Below, one piece after another: positions 14,871-23,222 of a DNA stretch of 35,391 bases (position 1 is its first letter; each line of letters starts with the position of its first letter). Below the pieces are notes generated by a model, which saw nothing but the letters and a program-made list of their open reading frames with translations, was not told the DNA's origin and made no database searches. Source of the stretch: a virus; IMG/VR virus record IMGVR_UViG_3300032322_001594, positions 1 to 35,391 of that record; one strand, 5' to 3'. A program made the translations under genes and the position numbers.

Positions 14871-16634
14871 ATGGAGAAACAAAGCCCGCGCGAGCAGATC
14901 GCGCTTTGCGTCATTGTGGGGAACGAGCCGAAGCGGCTCGACAAGTGCCTCACGCTATTCGGTCCCGCAGTCAGCGAAATGGTTGTGGTTCACGCGCCAG
15001 GCGGCGAGGCCAAGAGCATTATGGTCGCGGAAGTCTGCAAGAAGCATGGCGCGAAATACGATGTCTGGAACAACCCGCCAGAGTTTGAAAACTGGCCGCA
15101 CGTTTCGGACTTTGGCGCAGCCCGACAAAAGTCTTTTGACCTTGCCACAAAGCCCTGGGCGCTGTGGGTCGATGCCGACGATACGCCAGGGCCGAGCTTC
15201 GCATCGGCCTTGCACGAACTCTTAGAAAAGCACGGCGAGAACTTCGATGCCTTCGCCCTGTTTCACAATGTCGCCGGGCGCGGCATCGCCCACAACATCC
15301 GCGAGCGCCTCGTGCGCCGCGACAAGGGCAAGTGGGTCAATCGCATCCACGAGAACTTCCAACTCGGCGCCGACGCCCGCATTGCCAAGTGCGACGAGCC
15401 GACCGTGATCCATTTGCCCGACGATGAGCCCAAGCAGGGCAGCAACCGCAATCTCACCATCCTCGAAAGCATCCCCGAGGCCGAGCGCACCATCTCGGAG
15501 ATTTACCATCTGCACGGCGAATACATGGGTCACGGGCGCAAGACCGAAGCAATGGCCCTTGCCAAGCAAGCCTTGGCCCACCCGGACCTCAAAGCCACCG
15601 AACGCTACGAGCTTTGCCTTAACATTTGCGAACTGGCGCGGCCCGAAGTGCTGGAAACGGACTCGCCCGAATACAAAGCCATGATGACGGCCCTGCATTC
15701 GGCCTACAAAACGCAGCCCAACCGCCGCGAAGCCCTGGCCCTGCTCGGTGCTATGCACCTCGACCTCGGCGACCTTGTGACCGCCGAAGCCTATATCCGC
15801 GCCATGATGGCCCTGCCGCGCCCCGTCGATAAGCCGTGGACCCACCGCGACGGCCTCTACGGATGGGCGGGAGAAACCCTGTGGACGCAATGGCTCCGCA
15901 TGGCCGAGCAAGGCGACAAGGCCGACAACATCGAACGCGCCCGCATCAAGCGGCACAAAGTTAGCATTTCCATCGTCCACCCGACTCGCGGACGCCCCGA
16001 GCAAGCCGCCCGCGTCCGCAAGGCGTGGCTCGATGCCGCCGCCGATCCTGAACGCATCGAATACATTTTTGCCTTTTCCGAGGATGACGATGATACGCGC
16101 GGAATACTGCAACGCTTCCGCCATGCCCTTTCGCCTGCGGGCAAGCTAGATCAAGTGGGCGGCACGCTCGTCGAGAACTACAATGCCGGCGTCCGCGCCA
16201 GCGCAGGGCAAATCATCCTAACCATCCAAGACGATCTGCATTGTCCGCTTCATTGGGACAAGCAGATCGAGGAGGCACTGGCCGACAAGCTGCACAAGCC
16301 CGCTGCCTTGCAAATCCGCGACGGCTACCGCCAGGACGATCTGCTCATCACCTTCTGCGTCACGCGGCCCACGCTCAAGCTCTTCGGTTTCAACGGCGGC
16401 ATCGTCTGCCCAGAATACCGAGGCGTTTTCTGCGACAACGATTACACCCGCCTCGTGCAGAAACACGGCATCCTCGTTCCGTCCGACATCACCTTTCGCC
16501 ACGAGCATCCGTTTTTCAATCCCGCCGTCCCGACCGACGCCACTTACGCCATCGAGAACAGCGAGCCGGGCTATGCCTACGGCAACGAAGTCTACTGCCG
16601 CCGCTGGCCCGCTGACACCACCCCCAGCGCATGA
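14871..16634 (+). CDS. two-domain family-2-like glycosyltransferase in the virion operon
   Basis: A 587-residue protein. Domain 1 (residues ~9-200) is a GT-A family-2 type: IALCVIVGNEPKRLDKCL, DFGAARQKSFDLA, and WALWVDADDTP with the metal-binding DADD at 101-104. The middle (~205-345) is helical and TPR-like (LHGEYMGHGRKTEAMALAKQ; RREALALLGAMHLDLGDL). Domain 2 (~360-560) looks like a second GT-A domain (VSISIVHPTRGRP, then ILTIQDDLHCPLHWD). It would transfer sugars to a protein or another target. Its place between capsid and connectors suggests the virion is glycosylated, but DNA or the host surface are other targets. No Shine-Dalgarno sequence; TTGACA 14848-14853 is 23 bases before the ATG. 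Confidence 0.8.
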   Translation: MEKQSPREQIALCVIVGNEPKRLDKCLTLFGPAVSEMVVVHAPGGEAKSIMVAEVCKKHGAKYDVWNNPPEFENWPHVSDFGAARQKSFDLATKPWALWVDADDTPGPSFASALHELLEKHGENFDAFALFHNVAGRGIAHNIRERLVRRDKGKWVNRIHENFQLGADARIAKCDEPTVIHLPDDEPKQGSNRNLTILESIPEAERTISEIYHLHGEYMGHGRKTEAMALAKQALAHPDLKATERYELCLNICELARPEVLETDSPEYKAMMTALHSAYKTQPNRREALALLGAMHLDLGDLVTAEAYIRAMMALPRPVDKPWTHRDGLYGWAGETLWTQWLRMAEQGDKADNIERARIKRHKVSISIVHPTRGRPEQAARVRKAWLDAAADPERIEYIFAFSEDDDDTRGILQRFRHALSPAGKLDQVGGTLVENYNAGVRASAGQIILTIQDDLHCPLHWDKQIEEALADKLHKPAALQIRDGYRQDDLLITFCVTRPTLKLFGFNGGIVCPEYRGVFCDNDYTRLVQKHGILVPSDITFRHEHPFFNPAVPTDATYAIENSEPGYAYGNEVYCRRWPADTTPSA

Positions 16635-16936
16635 GTCAGTTCGCGCAAGCCTACACTGCCGCCAGCACCGAGGCCGTCGGCACGATCCGCGACCAGATCG
16701 AGTATAGGGAGCGCACCTATCTCGCCGTGGTCGGCGAGGAAAGCTATGGCAACTCTCTGGGCGAAGGCGGCTTTGAGCCCCAGCGCGGCCTGACCGCCAC
16801 CGTGCTCAAAGCCGGCGCACCGACCTACCGCCTCGGCGGCATCGTCAAATTTCAAGACCGACGCTACCGCATCACCGGCATCGACACCGACACCGCCACG
16901 ATCGACCTCACCCTGCAAAGCCCCGACAGCAAATGA
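16631..16936 (+). CDS. head-tail connector / head closure protein (candidate)
   Basis: A 101-residue protein with an N-terminal helix (ASTEAVGTIRDQIEYRERTYLA) and a beta-rich C-terminus ending in RLGGIVKFQDRRYRITGIDT, the kind of beta-barrel seen in head-closure and lambda gpFII-like proteins. The assignment rests on size, fold pattern and place between the head and tail genes. The ATG overlaps the glycosyltransferase stop, and CTGACA lies 19 bases upstream (16612-16617). Confidence 0.55.
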   Translation: MSQFAQAYTAASTEAVGTIRDQIEYRERTYLAVVGEESYGNSLGEGGFEPQRGLTATVLKAGAPTYRLGGIVKFQDRRYRITGIDTDTATIDLTLQSPDSK

Positions 16937-17427
16937 GCGCCCCCGCTTACAGCTTAGAAGAGTGCCTCGAACGCGCCGTGGATACAGTGTTAAGCGCCGA
17001 CGCCAACCTTGCCGGCTGCCGCATCACATCGGCCGACGAGTCTGACGAAGACAGCCTGCCCATGATTGCCATCCGAGCCGAGAAATTGGACGAAATTGTC
17101 CTCGGAATGCAGACCTGGAACACCCGTATTTCCATCACCCTGACCACAGCCGCCGACGAAACGCCCGACGAAGAGCGCAACGAGCGCCGCCTGCCCGACC
17201 CCGCCGACGATGACGAAGGCGCGGCCGGCTTCAAAGAGCTTTGGCACGACCTCTGGGCCAACGTGGACGGCCCAAACTTTCTGACCAACCTCAACGCCAC
17301 CGACCTGGTGAAAGTCTGGGGAATCGAGTTCGACCCTGTATCCTATGAAAACGAAACCCGCAGCTTCCGCCGCACCCTTAACCTCCGAGCCTGGTGCAAC
17401 GAAGCCTACCCAACTCCCGCACCTTGA
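16933..17427 (+). CDS. tail terminator / minor tail protein (candidate)
   Basis: A 164-residue acidic protein. The N-terminus is helical (YSLEECLERAVDTVLSAD), followed by alternating beta strands (PMIAIRAEKLD; TRISITLTTAAD), a Glu/Asp-rich loop (ETPDEERNERRLPDPADDDE) and a helical WHDLWANV segment. This pattern (helix, strands, acidic insertion, WGIEFD end) fits the gpU/gpZ-like tail completion proteins that follow the connector in siphophages. Overlaps the previous gene by 4 bases and the next start by 83. Confidence 0.5.
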   Translation: MSAPAYSLEECLERAVDTVLSADANLAGCRITSADESDEDSLPMIAIRAEKLDEIVLGMQTWNTRISITLTTAADETPDEERNERRLPDPADDDEGAAGFKELWHDLWANVDGPNFLTNLNATDLVKVWGIEFDPVSYENETRSFRRTLNLRAWCNEAYPTPAP

Positions 17428-17569
17428 TCCCGTTGACGGCGTGATCCGCCTGCCAAATTGGCCCGATTGCCTAGCCGACAAAGCCGTCGCCGCGTCCATT
17501 GAAGGCGCTGCGTTCGAGGGCTACGAGCAGAAAAACGGCAAGCGCACGGCGATCTTCCGGGTGCTGTAG
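17345..17569 (+). CDS. small tail-region protein, 74 aa; start uncertain
   Basis: A 74-residue reading frame whose Ser/Pro/Thr-rich first part overlaps the previous gene by 83 bases. The part outside the overlap (DGVIRLPNWPDCLADKAVAA and on) looks like ordinary coding sequence. A later start at GTG 17441 would give 42 residues and remove the overlap. No family recognised. It fills the gap between the tail completion gene and the tail tube candidate. Confidence 0.45.
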   Translation: MKTKPAASAAPLTSEPGATKPTQLPHLDPVDGVIRLPNWPDCLADKAVAASIEGAAFEGYEQKNGKRTAIFRVL

Positions 17570-17583
17570 GTTGACATCGTGCC

Positions 17584-17940
17584 ATGTCTATCATGGCAAG
17601 CACGATTATCGGCCTTTCTTCTATCACCTTCGGCGGCTCGGCGGAAACCGTTGCCGTTTTCACCTCTTTCTCGCAGACCTCTGACAGCGACAAAACCATC
17701 GTCGTTGACGAAGACGGGGACCATGTGGCCGTTGCCTACCACGGCAAAAAGTCTGTCGCTTCGATGACGGGCTTCCTCAAGTCGACCACTCCGACCATCG
17801 GCGCGTCGATCGCCTTGGCTAACGCCACGGCTAGCTTGGGCGGCGTCACTGGAACATTCTTTGTTGATTCGGTCGCCATCAACCGCGCCCCGAACGATTT
17901 CCAGCAAGTCACCATCGGCGCTTCCAACCACGGCTTCTAA
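17584..17940 (+). CDS. tail tube-like structural protein (candidate), 118 aa
   Basis: A 118-residue Thr/Ser/Gly-rich beta protein (SSITFGGSAETVAVFTSFSQ; GVTGTFFVDSVAINRAPNDF). Small beta-barrel proteins of this look at this place build the siphophage tail tube, but no diagnostic motif is present. A second ATG lies four codons in. TTGACA is 13 bases before the ATG, closer than at other genes. The 275-residue protein at 18384 is the other candidate for the tube. Confidence 0.45.
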   Translation: MSIMASTIIGLSSITFGGSAETVAVFTSFSQTSDSDKTIVVDEDGDHVAVAYHGKKSVASMTGFLKSTTPTIGASIALANATASLGGVTGTFFVDSVAINRAPNDFQQVTIGASNHGF

Positions 17941-17974
17941 GCCGCGCCGCTAGGCGCAAGCAGAGATACAGATT

Positions 17975-18376
17975 ATGCAGACAGCTTACTACGCCACTAC
18001 AGACACCAAGGTTGCTTCTATTCTTTGCACGGTTGGCGTGCAGCTACGGCAAGAAGATCCGATTTCCCGCGTTGTCCAAAAAGGCCGCGAGACCTGTCAT
18101 TACTGGATGAGTTGCGACGGCGCAGGCGGCATCCCGACAGGCAAGATTGTGGAAGCTATCATTGACGGCCAAGACGCCTGCGAGGCCTTGCGCGACCAGC
18201 TGCCCGACCTACCAGGAGCCCGCGCCGCCCTTTACAACCGCGAGATCCTCCTCGACGTGATTTTCAAAAAGACCCGCCGCCTTGTTATGGTAAACCTTCC
18301 AAGCGGCGGCGTCATGTTGGCCGACGAGAAACTGTCTCCAGAAGTGAAGCGTCAAGTGGCGCAGATGGTGATGTAG
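17975..18376 (+). CDS. tail-region protein of unknown function, 133 aa
   Basis: A 133-residue alpha/beta protein with three of its four Cys in the first third (ILCTVG, RETCHYWMSCDG) and a helical end (SPEVKRQVAQMVM). I do not recognise the family. It lies between two candidate tail tube genes, so a structural or assembly role is likely by context. The only possible ribosome site is a weak AGAGA. Confidence 0.5.
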   Translation: MQTAYYATTDTKVASILCTVGVQLRQEDPISRVVQKGRETCHYWMSCDGAGGIPTGKIVEAIIDGQDACEALRDQLPDLPGARAALYNREILLDVIFKKTRRLVMVNLPSGGVMLADEKLSPEVKRQVAQMVM

Positions 18377-18383
18377 CCACGAC

Positions 18384-19211
18384 ATGGCTACGGTCAGACA
18401 TCTGGGGCTGTTTCCGTTTTGCGTTTCGGAATTTCCCCCTACAGGAACCGGAAATAACAACGAGCTTATCGACAGGGGGGTTGGCCCACTGACTGAATAC
18501 CCATTCAAATTGCCAATCCGCCTTTGCACGCGGATGTGGTGGACGGTGAAACATTGGCGCGTAAGTTTTGACTATTACCAATACCAAGACTTGTCTGACC
18601 AATTCGATGAAGGAGACTATACGCTTATTGATCAATCGGTTTCAGTAACCACAAGCAGCAATACTTTGTCTGGCGGTGGCCCGGATTACGTCAAAGCCAT
18701 AGAGAATCAACTGTTTAGCTTAGACACATCAGAGCGGCAGCTTGTTTGCGTCACAAACGGCACAGCTTACGAAGAAGCGTCCCGCATGAATGCTTGGAGC
18801 GTTGAGCTTTCAAGAGAGTTTTTGGTAGAAGGTTCAAGCGGCACAAGCAACATTCAAGGCGGTTTGACCTTTTACACAAATTGGGACAATCAGCAGTTTG
18901 GTTTTTCCGCGCCATTTTCAAAATCAGAATTAGAAAATGATCCAAATTTTTGGACGGCTGTTGCTTTTGGATTTCGTTCTTGGCGCAGCGATTTTGACGC
19001 AGAAGGCGAAACTGGTTCTGGCACTTTTAAGCTGCTTAATGTTGAACGGCAGTTTGCTATTTCGCGCAATTCTATTGGAGAAGGTGACACAGAAACCATC
19101 AGCAACTTGGTCATTGAGCCTTCTGAATTTTGGGAATACGACCCCGACGACGGCCTCGGTCCCATCTACGACAAAGACACAGGCGCGCAACTCCGCGCCT
19201 TCCCTGCATAG
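18384..19211 (+). CDS. tail structural protein (major tail protein candidate), AT-richer than neighbours
   Basis: A 275-residue protein rich in aromatic residues, Ser, Asn and Glu, beta-rich in look (FDYYQYQDLSDQF; IQGGLTFYTNWDNQQFGFSA). It directly precedes the tail chaperone gene, the usual place of the major tail protein, but has no recognised motif. Base use is different from its neighbours: many codons end in A or T (about 18860-19120 is clearly AT-richer), which points to a different origin or relaxed adaptation. No Shine-Dalgarno sequence and no TGACA box precede the ATG. Confidence 0.5.
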   Translation: MATVRHLGLFPFCVSEFPPTGTGNNNELIDRGVGPLTEYPFKLPIRLCTRMWWTVKHWRVSFDYYQYQDLSDQFDEGDYTLIDQSVSVTTSSNTLSGGGPDYVKAIENQLFSLDTSERQLVCVTNGTAYEEASRMNAWSVELSREFLVEGSSGTSNIQGGLTFYTNWDNQQFGFSAPFSKSELENDPNFWTAVAFGFRSWRSDFDAEGETGSGTFKLLNVERQFAISRNSIGEGDTETISNLVIEPSEFWEYDPDDGLGPIYDKDTGAQLRAFPA

Positions 19212-19234
19212 TTTGACAGCGGCAGCGGGTCGAT

Positions 19235-19636
19235 ATGGATATCGACCCAGAAAAGAGAGAAGGGCTGCTTGAGACAGCGGCGTGCGAAGGACAGCAAACC
19301 ATCAGCGACCTCAAGCTGCGCCCCATGACGCTCGGAACGTGGAGCCTCCACAGGCGCATCCGTTCCGCCGCCAACGACCACCTTGGCGACGATTGGAGCT
19401 TTGATCTCATGTCGTTCGTGTATTTGCACCAAGCGCCAGAAGACCGTCTGCGCGGATACTTTGGACGCCCCGAGGCTTTGCTGCCCGAAATCTACGATTT
19501 CATGGCAAGCCGCCCGCCTAGCGATGTGCCGCTTTTCCAGCCCTGGGTCAAAGCGCAGATGGAACAATTCACGGCCACGCTAACAGCCAGCGAGCCGGGA
19601 GCTCCGTCCGCGCCTGTCAGCGACCCAAAAGCCTAG
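19235..19636 (+). CDS. tail assembly chaperone, short form (gpG-like)
   Basis: A 133-residue protein in the slot before the tape measure. It has RPMTLGTWSLHRRI, then DLMSFVYLHQAPEDRLRGYF and a helical end, typical of small chaperones that coat the tape measure during tail assembly. Its stop at 19634-19636 follows the slip site CCCAAAA by 3 bases, giving the short (gpG) form. TTGACA at 19213-19218 lies 22 bases before the ATG; no Shine-Dalgarno sequence. Confidence 0.75.
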   Translation: MDIDPEKREGLLETAACEGQQTISDLKLRPMTLGTWSLHRRIRSAANDHLGDDWSFDLMSFVYLHQAPEDRLRGYFGRPEALLPEIYDFMASRPPSDVPLFQPWVKAQMEQFTATLTASEPGAPSAPVSDPKA

Positions 19637-19854
19637 CGCGGCCCGCCTACCAGCTGGCGCTCGCCGCGCGCGTTAGCAAATACGGCATCAGCATCGAGGA
19701 CGCCATCTGGCGCACGCCCTTGGCTGTCATTAACCAACTGCTCATCTTTGACGATATACAGGCGGGCAGGCGTTGCCGCTGGAAAACTGACAGCGAACAG
19801 GCTGTTAAGACCTTGGATGAATACTTTGCCGACGCTCTGACATTGGAGGCGTAG
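19235..19854 (+). CDS. tail assembly chaperone, -1 frameshift product (gpGT-like)
   Basis: A -1 shift at CCCAAAA (19624-19630) would join the first 132 residues to a 74-residue extension starting SLARPAYQLALAARVSKYGI and ending at TAG 19852-19854. The extension frame has no start codon of its own, fills exactly the gap before the next gene, and looks like a true helical protein (EDAIWRTPLAVINQLLIF; TLDEYFADALTLEA). This is the lambda G/GT arrangement, in which the T part binds the tail tube and G binds the tape measure. The product would be 206 residues. Confidence 0.85.
19624..19630 (+). promoter_or_regulatory. programmed -1 frameshift slip site CCCAAAA
   Basis: The heptamer C-CCA-AAA fits X-XXY-YYZ in the frame of the chaperone gene, nine bases from the end of the frame. 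After the slip the ribosome reads CCC-AAA-AGC and goes on for 74 codons. The position and the open frame behind it match tail chaperone slip sites in siphophages. Confidence 0.85.
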
Positions 19855-19856
19855 TC

Positions 19857-20615
19857 ATGGGAATCAAAGTCGAGCCGAACTTTCGCGCCATGCGAAGGTT
19901 CCATGATGCCGTCACGCAGCTTCAGCGGATCAGCGGCAAAGACTTCGAGACGGTCATTAAAAACGAGATGGGCATCATGCTTTCGCAGGCAGTCAGAAAA
20001 ACAAAGAAAGCCAGCGCCAAATCAGTCAAAGCAAACCACGACGGGCAACCGGGGGCGCATTACGGTTTTGAGTATGCCGGCCCAGAATCCAGAACAGGAA
20101 AACAATACACGCCAGCCCAAATAAGCAGGGCGAGAAAACGCGCTGCCGAGGCGCGCAGTCGCGGCAAACGCGGGAAGGCGCTTTACTACCTCAAAGGAAG
20201 CAACAATCCGAACCGATACCCAAGCTGGGTGTGGAGGCAGATTGAGCAGGCGCGGGCAAATTCACTGCCCAAAAAACTTAAAGCGCGCGGCCTTGCCGCT
20301 AAGATGTGGGTGCATATTGGCAACCAGTTAAGCATTCCCGTTCAAGCCCCGGGCTATGTCCGCAATGCCGAGCATTACAAAAAAGGCGACATGGCTGGCA
20401 TGGTGCAAACCAGGCAAGCGGCGCGCGGCAAAGACTACCGCTTGGGATTCATCAACTCGCTCACCCATACAAACAAGTGGGCAGGCGCGGCCTACGCATG
20501 GCGAGATTCTTTGCAAAAGCGGGCCAATTACTTTTCGCAGGCCATGAAGCTCAAGTCTAAGGGCATCGTCAAAAACGTCTTGGATAGGTATCCCGGCTTG
20601 GCGCGGGTGTCTTGA
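19857..20615 (+). CDS. tail protein of unknown function before the tape measure, 252 aa
   Basis: A 252-residue, very basic protein (Lys/Arg/Ala-rich) with a conserved-looking centre (LKGSNNPNRYPSWVWRQIEQ) and an aromatic C-terminus. I do not recognise the family. It lies between the chaperone and the tape measure, an unusual insertion in the order. The basic charge may mean contact with DNA or an acidic partner. GGAGG lies 7 bases before the ATG, and CTGACA lies 20 bases before it (19837-19842). Confidence 0.55.
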   Translation: MGIKVEPNFRAMRRFHDAVTQLQRISGKDFETVIKNEMGIMLSQAVRKTKKASAKSVKANHDGQPGAHYGFEYAGPESRTGKQYTPAQISRARKRAAEARSRGKRGKALYYLKGSNNPNRYPSWVWRQIEQARANSLPKKLKARGLAAKMWVHIGNQLSIPVQAPGYVRNAEHYKKGDMAGMVQTRQAARGKDYRLGFINSLTHTNKWAGAAYAWRDSLQKRANYFSQAMKLKSKGIVKNVLDRYPGLARVS

Positions 20616-20617
20616 CA
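20612..20617 (+). promoter_or_regulatory. representative TTGACA box before a late gene start (recurrent signal)
   Basis: Boxes, with distance from first base to start codon: TTGACA 10974 (21), 12782 (20), 13376 (20, internal), 13496 (23, internal), 14848 (23), 19213 (22), 20612 (22), 23512 (22), 29086 (19), 17571 (13); CTGACA 16612 (19), 19837 (20), 24608 (24); GTGACA 22517 (21); TTGACC 7358 (22). On the minus strand TTGACA 31721 precedes GTG 31700 (21). The position is too close to the start to be the -35 element of that gene. Confidence 0.6.
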
Positions 20618-20633
20618 CTAGGAGGCAAGGCAA

Positions 20634-22520
20634 ATGGACGGCGGCATAAAATTTGACGTATCAGCCAACACGGCCAAGTTTGAGGCCGATATGGGGCGCG
20701 TCAAAAACAGCGCCTCAACAACGGCTGGAGCGATTGGCAAAGCCTTCAGCGGCCTTGGCGGTCTCTTTGCGGGCGGGGCGCTGGTTGCGGGTCTTACTGG
20801 CCTGCTCCGCAAGATGGACGATATTTCCGATGGCGCTCGCCGCATCGGAATCAGCAGCACAGAGTTTCAAAAAATAGGAAACGCCGCCAATCTTGTCGGC
20901 ACCAGCGTCGAGGCGGTCAACAAGGCAATGATTCGAGCCGGTGTGGCGGCGAACAAAGCCGCCCGCGAAGGTGGAACTATGGCCGATGCGTTTGCCCGCG
21001 CCAACCTTGACCCGGCCAAGTTTGCCGCTGCCGATCTCGAGGAACGGATTAAAATGGTTGCCAAAGCCCAACAGGCTGCCAACGGAGATTCTCAGAAAAT
21101 GGCAGATTTGTTTGAGGCCATCGGTGTCAAAGCGGCGGGCATCGACTTTTCCGCATTGGCCGAGGAAATGGGCAACGTCAATGCCGCCTCAAATGAAACC
21201 GTTGAAGCCTTGGCCCGCGCCAATGACGAATTGGATAAAGCCAAGCAAAACGCCACCATCTTTGGAGCCAATTTGGTCAAGGGCATTACGGACGCGGCAG
21301 AAAGATTTGGCAGTATGTTAGGCGGCGGATCGGCGCAAACATCCGCAGAAATGGACGAGCAAATTGCCCGCGACAACGCGATTGCAGCCCTGCGAAACAA
21401 AGGTGAGCTATTGCCCGACGATTCCACCCTTCGCAAGAAAGCGATACCGACTCCAGCCGGCCCCGTTTATGGAGCGGAGGAATTGATTGCTGGCCCCAAC
21501 GCTCAAGAAAACGCTCGCCGCATCAACGCCGAAATGGAAAAGATGCGCCAAGAAGCCGAGGCATCAAAAAAAGCCATGCAAGGCTTTGTTGATGAGCTTG
21601 AGCAAGCCGCGCCAGAGGCCGACAAAACCACCAAGCAACTAGAACGCCAGGCGAAACTTCTTGAAGAGTCAAACGCCAAGCGGCGCAAGGCTTACGAAAC
21701 TGAAGTGGCGCTGACTGAGGCGCGGTTGGCTGGAAACAAGGCGCTGGAAGAGTCCATCTTACAGGCGCAGGATTTTAACCAAGTATTAGAAGAGACAGAT
21801 TCGTTTGAGACAGCGGCAAACGTGACCGCGACAAGGTCCGCAGCAAGAAAGGCCGAAGAACAAGTTGTCAGCGTGCAGGGTGGCGGTGGCGGTGGTGGCG
21901 GCGGTGGACTTGGTCCGTCCGTTTCTGGCGCACCAATGTCCGAAAATATGCGCGTGGCCGATTTGCGCGGCTCGGCTCGTCAGTCTGTCCGCGACCAGCG
22001 CGCATCGCAACTGGCGGCTGCTGGAATGTTCCGTTCGGCCATCCGCGCCCAAGATGCTGGGCAGCGGGCCTATGACCGCGCAATGGAGAGCGCGCAGCTG
22101 CGCGATATTTATAGCAACATTGACGTTGATGGAAAAAGTGGCGGAGCAAGCAATATAGGCGAAGCCATGAAGGGTCTTATTGACCAAGCTGGCGGGAAAA
22201 TGCCCTTTCTTGATGAGTTGCGTAAATCTGAAAAAGATTCTGCTGGAAATGAAATTTACAAATACGACCCGAAAAAGTCTATAGAAGAAAATCTAAAGGG
22301 CGCGCTAAAAGACACCGACAAATTCAACCCAAAAGACCAAGCCAAAACCCCCGAAGAGCGCAAACAAGAAGAAGAAGAAGCCCGCAACCGCCACCGTCCA
22401 CCCGGGGGTGGCGGGGACCAAAAGCAAGGCAAGGAGCAACAAACCGAAGGCAAGCTGGACAAAATCATCAGCATCATGGAAGAGCGCCTTCCCATTCGCG
22501 TGATTGCCAAAGCGGCGTGA
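20634..22520 (+). CDS. tape measure protein
   Basis: A 628-residue, mainly helical protein. After MDGGIKFDVSANTAKFEADM, which is typical for tape measure N-termini, come a small-residue hydrophobic segment (AFSGLGGLFAGGALVAGLTG), long Ala/Glu/Lys helices, a run of ten glycines (near residue 420) and a charged end rich in Glu, Pro and Gly. It would set tail length and be released on infection. The rule of about 1.5 A per residue gives a tail near 90-95 nm. Both GGAGG and TTGACA (20612-20617) precede the ATG. Confidence 0.88.
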   Translation: MDGGIKFDVSANTAKFEADMGRVKNSASTTAGAIGKAFSGLGGLFAGGALVAGLTGLLRKMDDISDGARRIGISSTEFQKIGNAANLVGTSVEAVNKAMIRAGVAANKAAREGGTMADAFARANLDPAKFAAADLEERIKMVAKAQQAANGDSQKMADLFEAIGVKAAGIDFSALAEEMGNVNAASNETVEALARANDELDKAKQNATIFGANLVKGITDAAERFGSMLGGGSAQTSAEMDEQIARDNAIAALRNKGELLPDDSTLRKKAIPTPAGPVYGAEELIAGPNAQENARRINAEMEKMRQEAEASKKAMQGFVDELEQAAPEADKTTKQLERQAKLLEESNAKRRKAYETEVALTEARLAGNKALEESILQAQDFNQVLEETDSFETAANVTATRSAARKAEEQVVSVQGGGGGGGGGGLGPSVSGAPMSENMRVADLRGSARQSVRDQRASQLAAAGMFRSAIRAQDAGQRAYDRAMESAQLRDIYSNIDVDGKSGGASNIGEAMKGLIDQAGGKMPFLDELRKSEKDSAGNEIYKYDPKKSIEENLKGALKDTDKFNPKDQAKTPEERKQEEEEARNRHRPPGGGGDQKQGKEQQTEGKLDKIISIMEERLPIRVIAKAA

Positions 22521-22537
22521 CATCACATCTGTAAAAA

Positions 22538-23221
22538 ATGGCCTCAACCGTAGTCAGAAATCCTAACAAGACAGGGCTGGTTTTAATTTCCAGCAATGTC
22601 TCGGTTGCCGAGGACGGTTTCATCAACGTCACGGCACGATGGCTTGCCCCTGTTGCGGGGCTTTCGGCAACAGATTTTCTTTTGGACAGCGAGTGGCCGC
22701 GCAACGCCGCCCCGTTGCCGACCGGGATGCCGAACAATCAGGGCGGGCCGTATTTGGTCGGTCGCGCCATTGTAAAGCAAAACGGCCTGACTTTGGTCGA
22801 CACGAACTACACCACCGCAGTCGCGCCCGTTCGCATCGTTTCAAGCACATCGGCCTCGAGGGCTTCTTTTTCGGGCTACCAAGAGGACAAAAAAGGCAAC
22901 AGCGGGTCTTTGTCCTTTGATTACCACACGATCACTCGAACCTATTCTTACGCAACAGTCGGAAATGTTTCGATTGAGACGCCGCCCGTAGCCCCCGGCG
23001 GCTTTTACAACATCCGCAGAGAAGGAAAGGCGGATTTGGTCAGATATTCAATGAGTAAAACTGTCACCGCGACAAAAGAAACCGTTGGCCGAGTCAACAG
23101 ATTCCAAATCACAGCAACCGGAATTTACGAACAAGACGATCCTGATACCTTCACAGACAAAATTCACGATGCTTCTTCTTCTGTTTTGAACGAAGCCAAT
23201 CTGGTTTACGCATTCGGATAA
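22538..23221 (+). CDS. tail tip protein of unknown function, 227 aa
   Basis: A 227-residue beta-rich protein (TGLVLISSNVSVAEDGFINV; TRTYSYATVGNVSIETPPVA) with no known motif. Its place directly after the tape measure suggests a distal tail or tail tip part. GTGACA lies 21 bases before the ATG (22517-22522); no Shine-Dalgarno sequence is seen. Confidence 0.55.
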   Translation: MASTVVRNPNKTGLVLISSNVSVAEDGFINVTARWLAPVAGLSATDFLLDSEWPRNAAPLPTGMPNNQGGPYLVGRAIVKQNGLTLVDTNYTTAVAPVRIVSSTSASRASFSGYQEDKKGNSGSLSFDYHTITRTYSYATVGNVSIETPPVAPGGFYNIRREGKADLVRYSMSKTVTATKETVGRVNRFQITATGIYEQDDPDTFTDKIHDASSSVLNEANLVYAFG

Positions 23222-23222
23222 T

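Noticed and set aside
14848-14876. TTGACA as -35 of a promoter for the glycosyltransferase gene
   Set aside because: A -10 at 17 bases would fall on the start codon (ATGGAG), which is no -10; the same geometry recurs at other starts, so it is treated as another kind of signal.
15222-16124. Long minus-strand open frame opposite the glycosyltransferase (300 codons)
   Set aside because: Antisense shadow with Gly/Val/Ala-rich product; the + strand frame has GT motifs.
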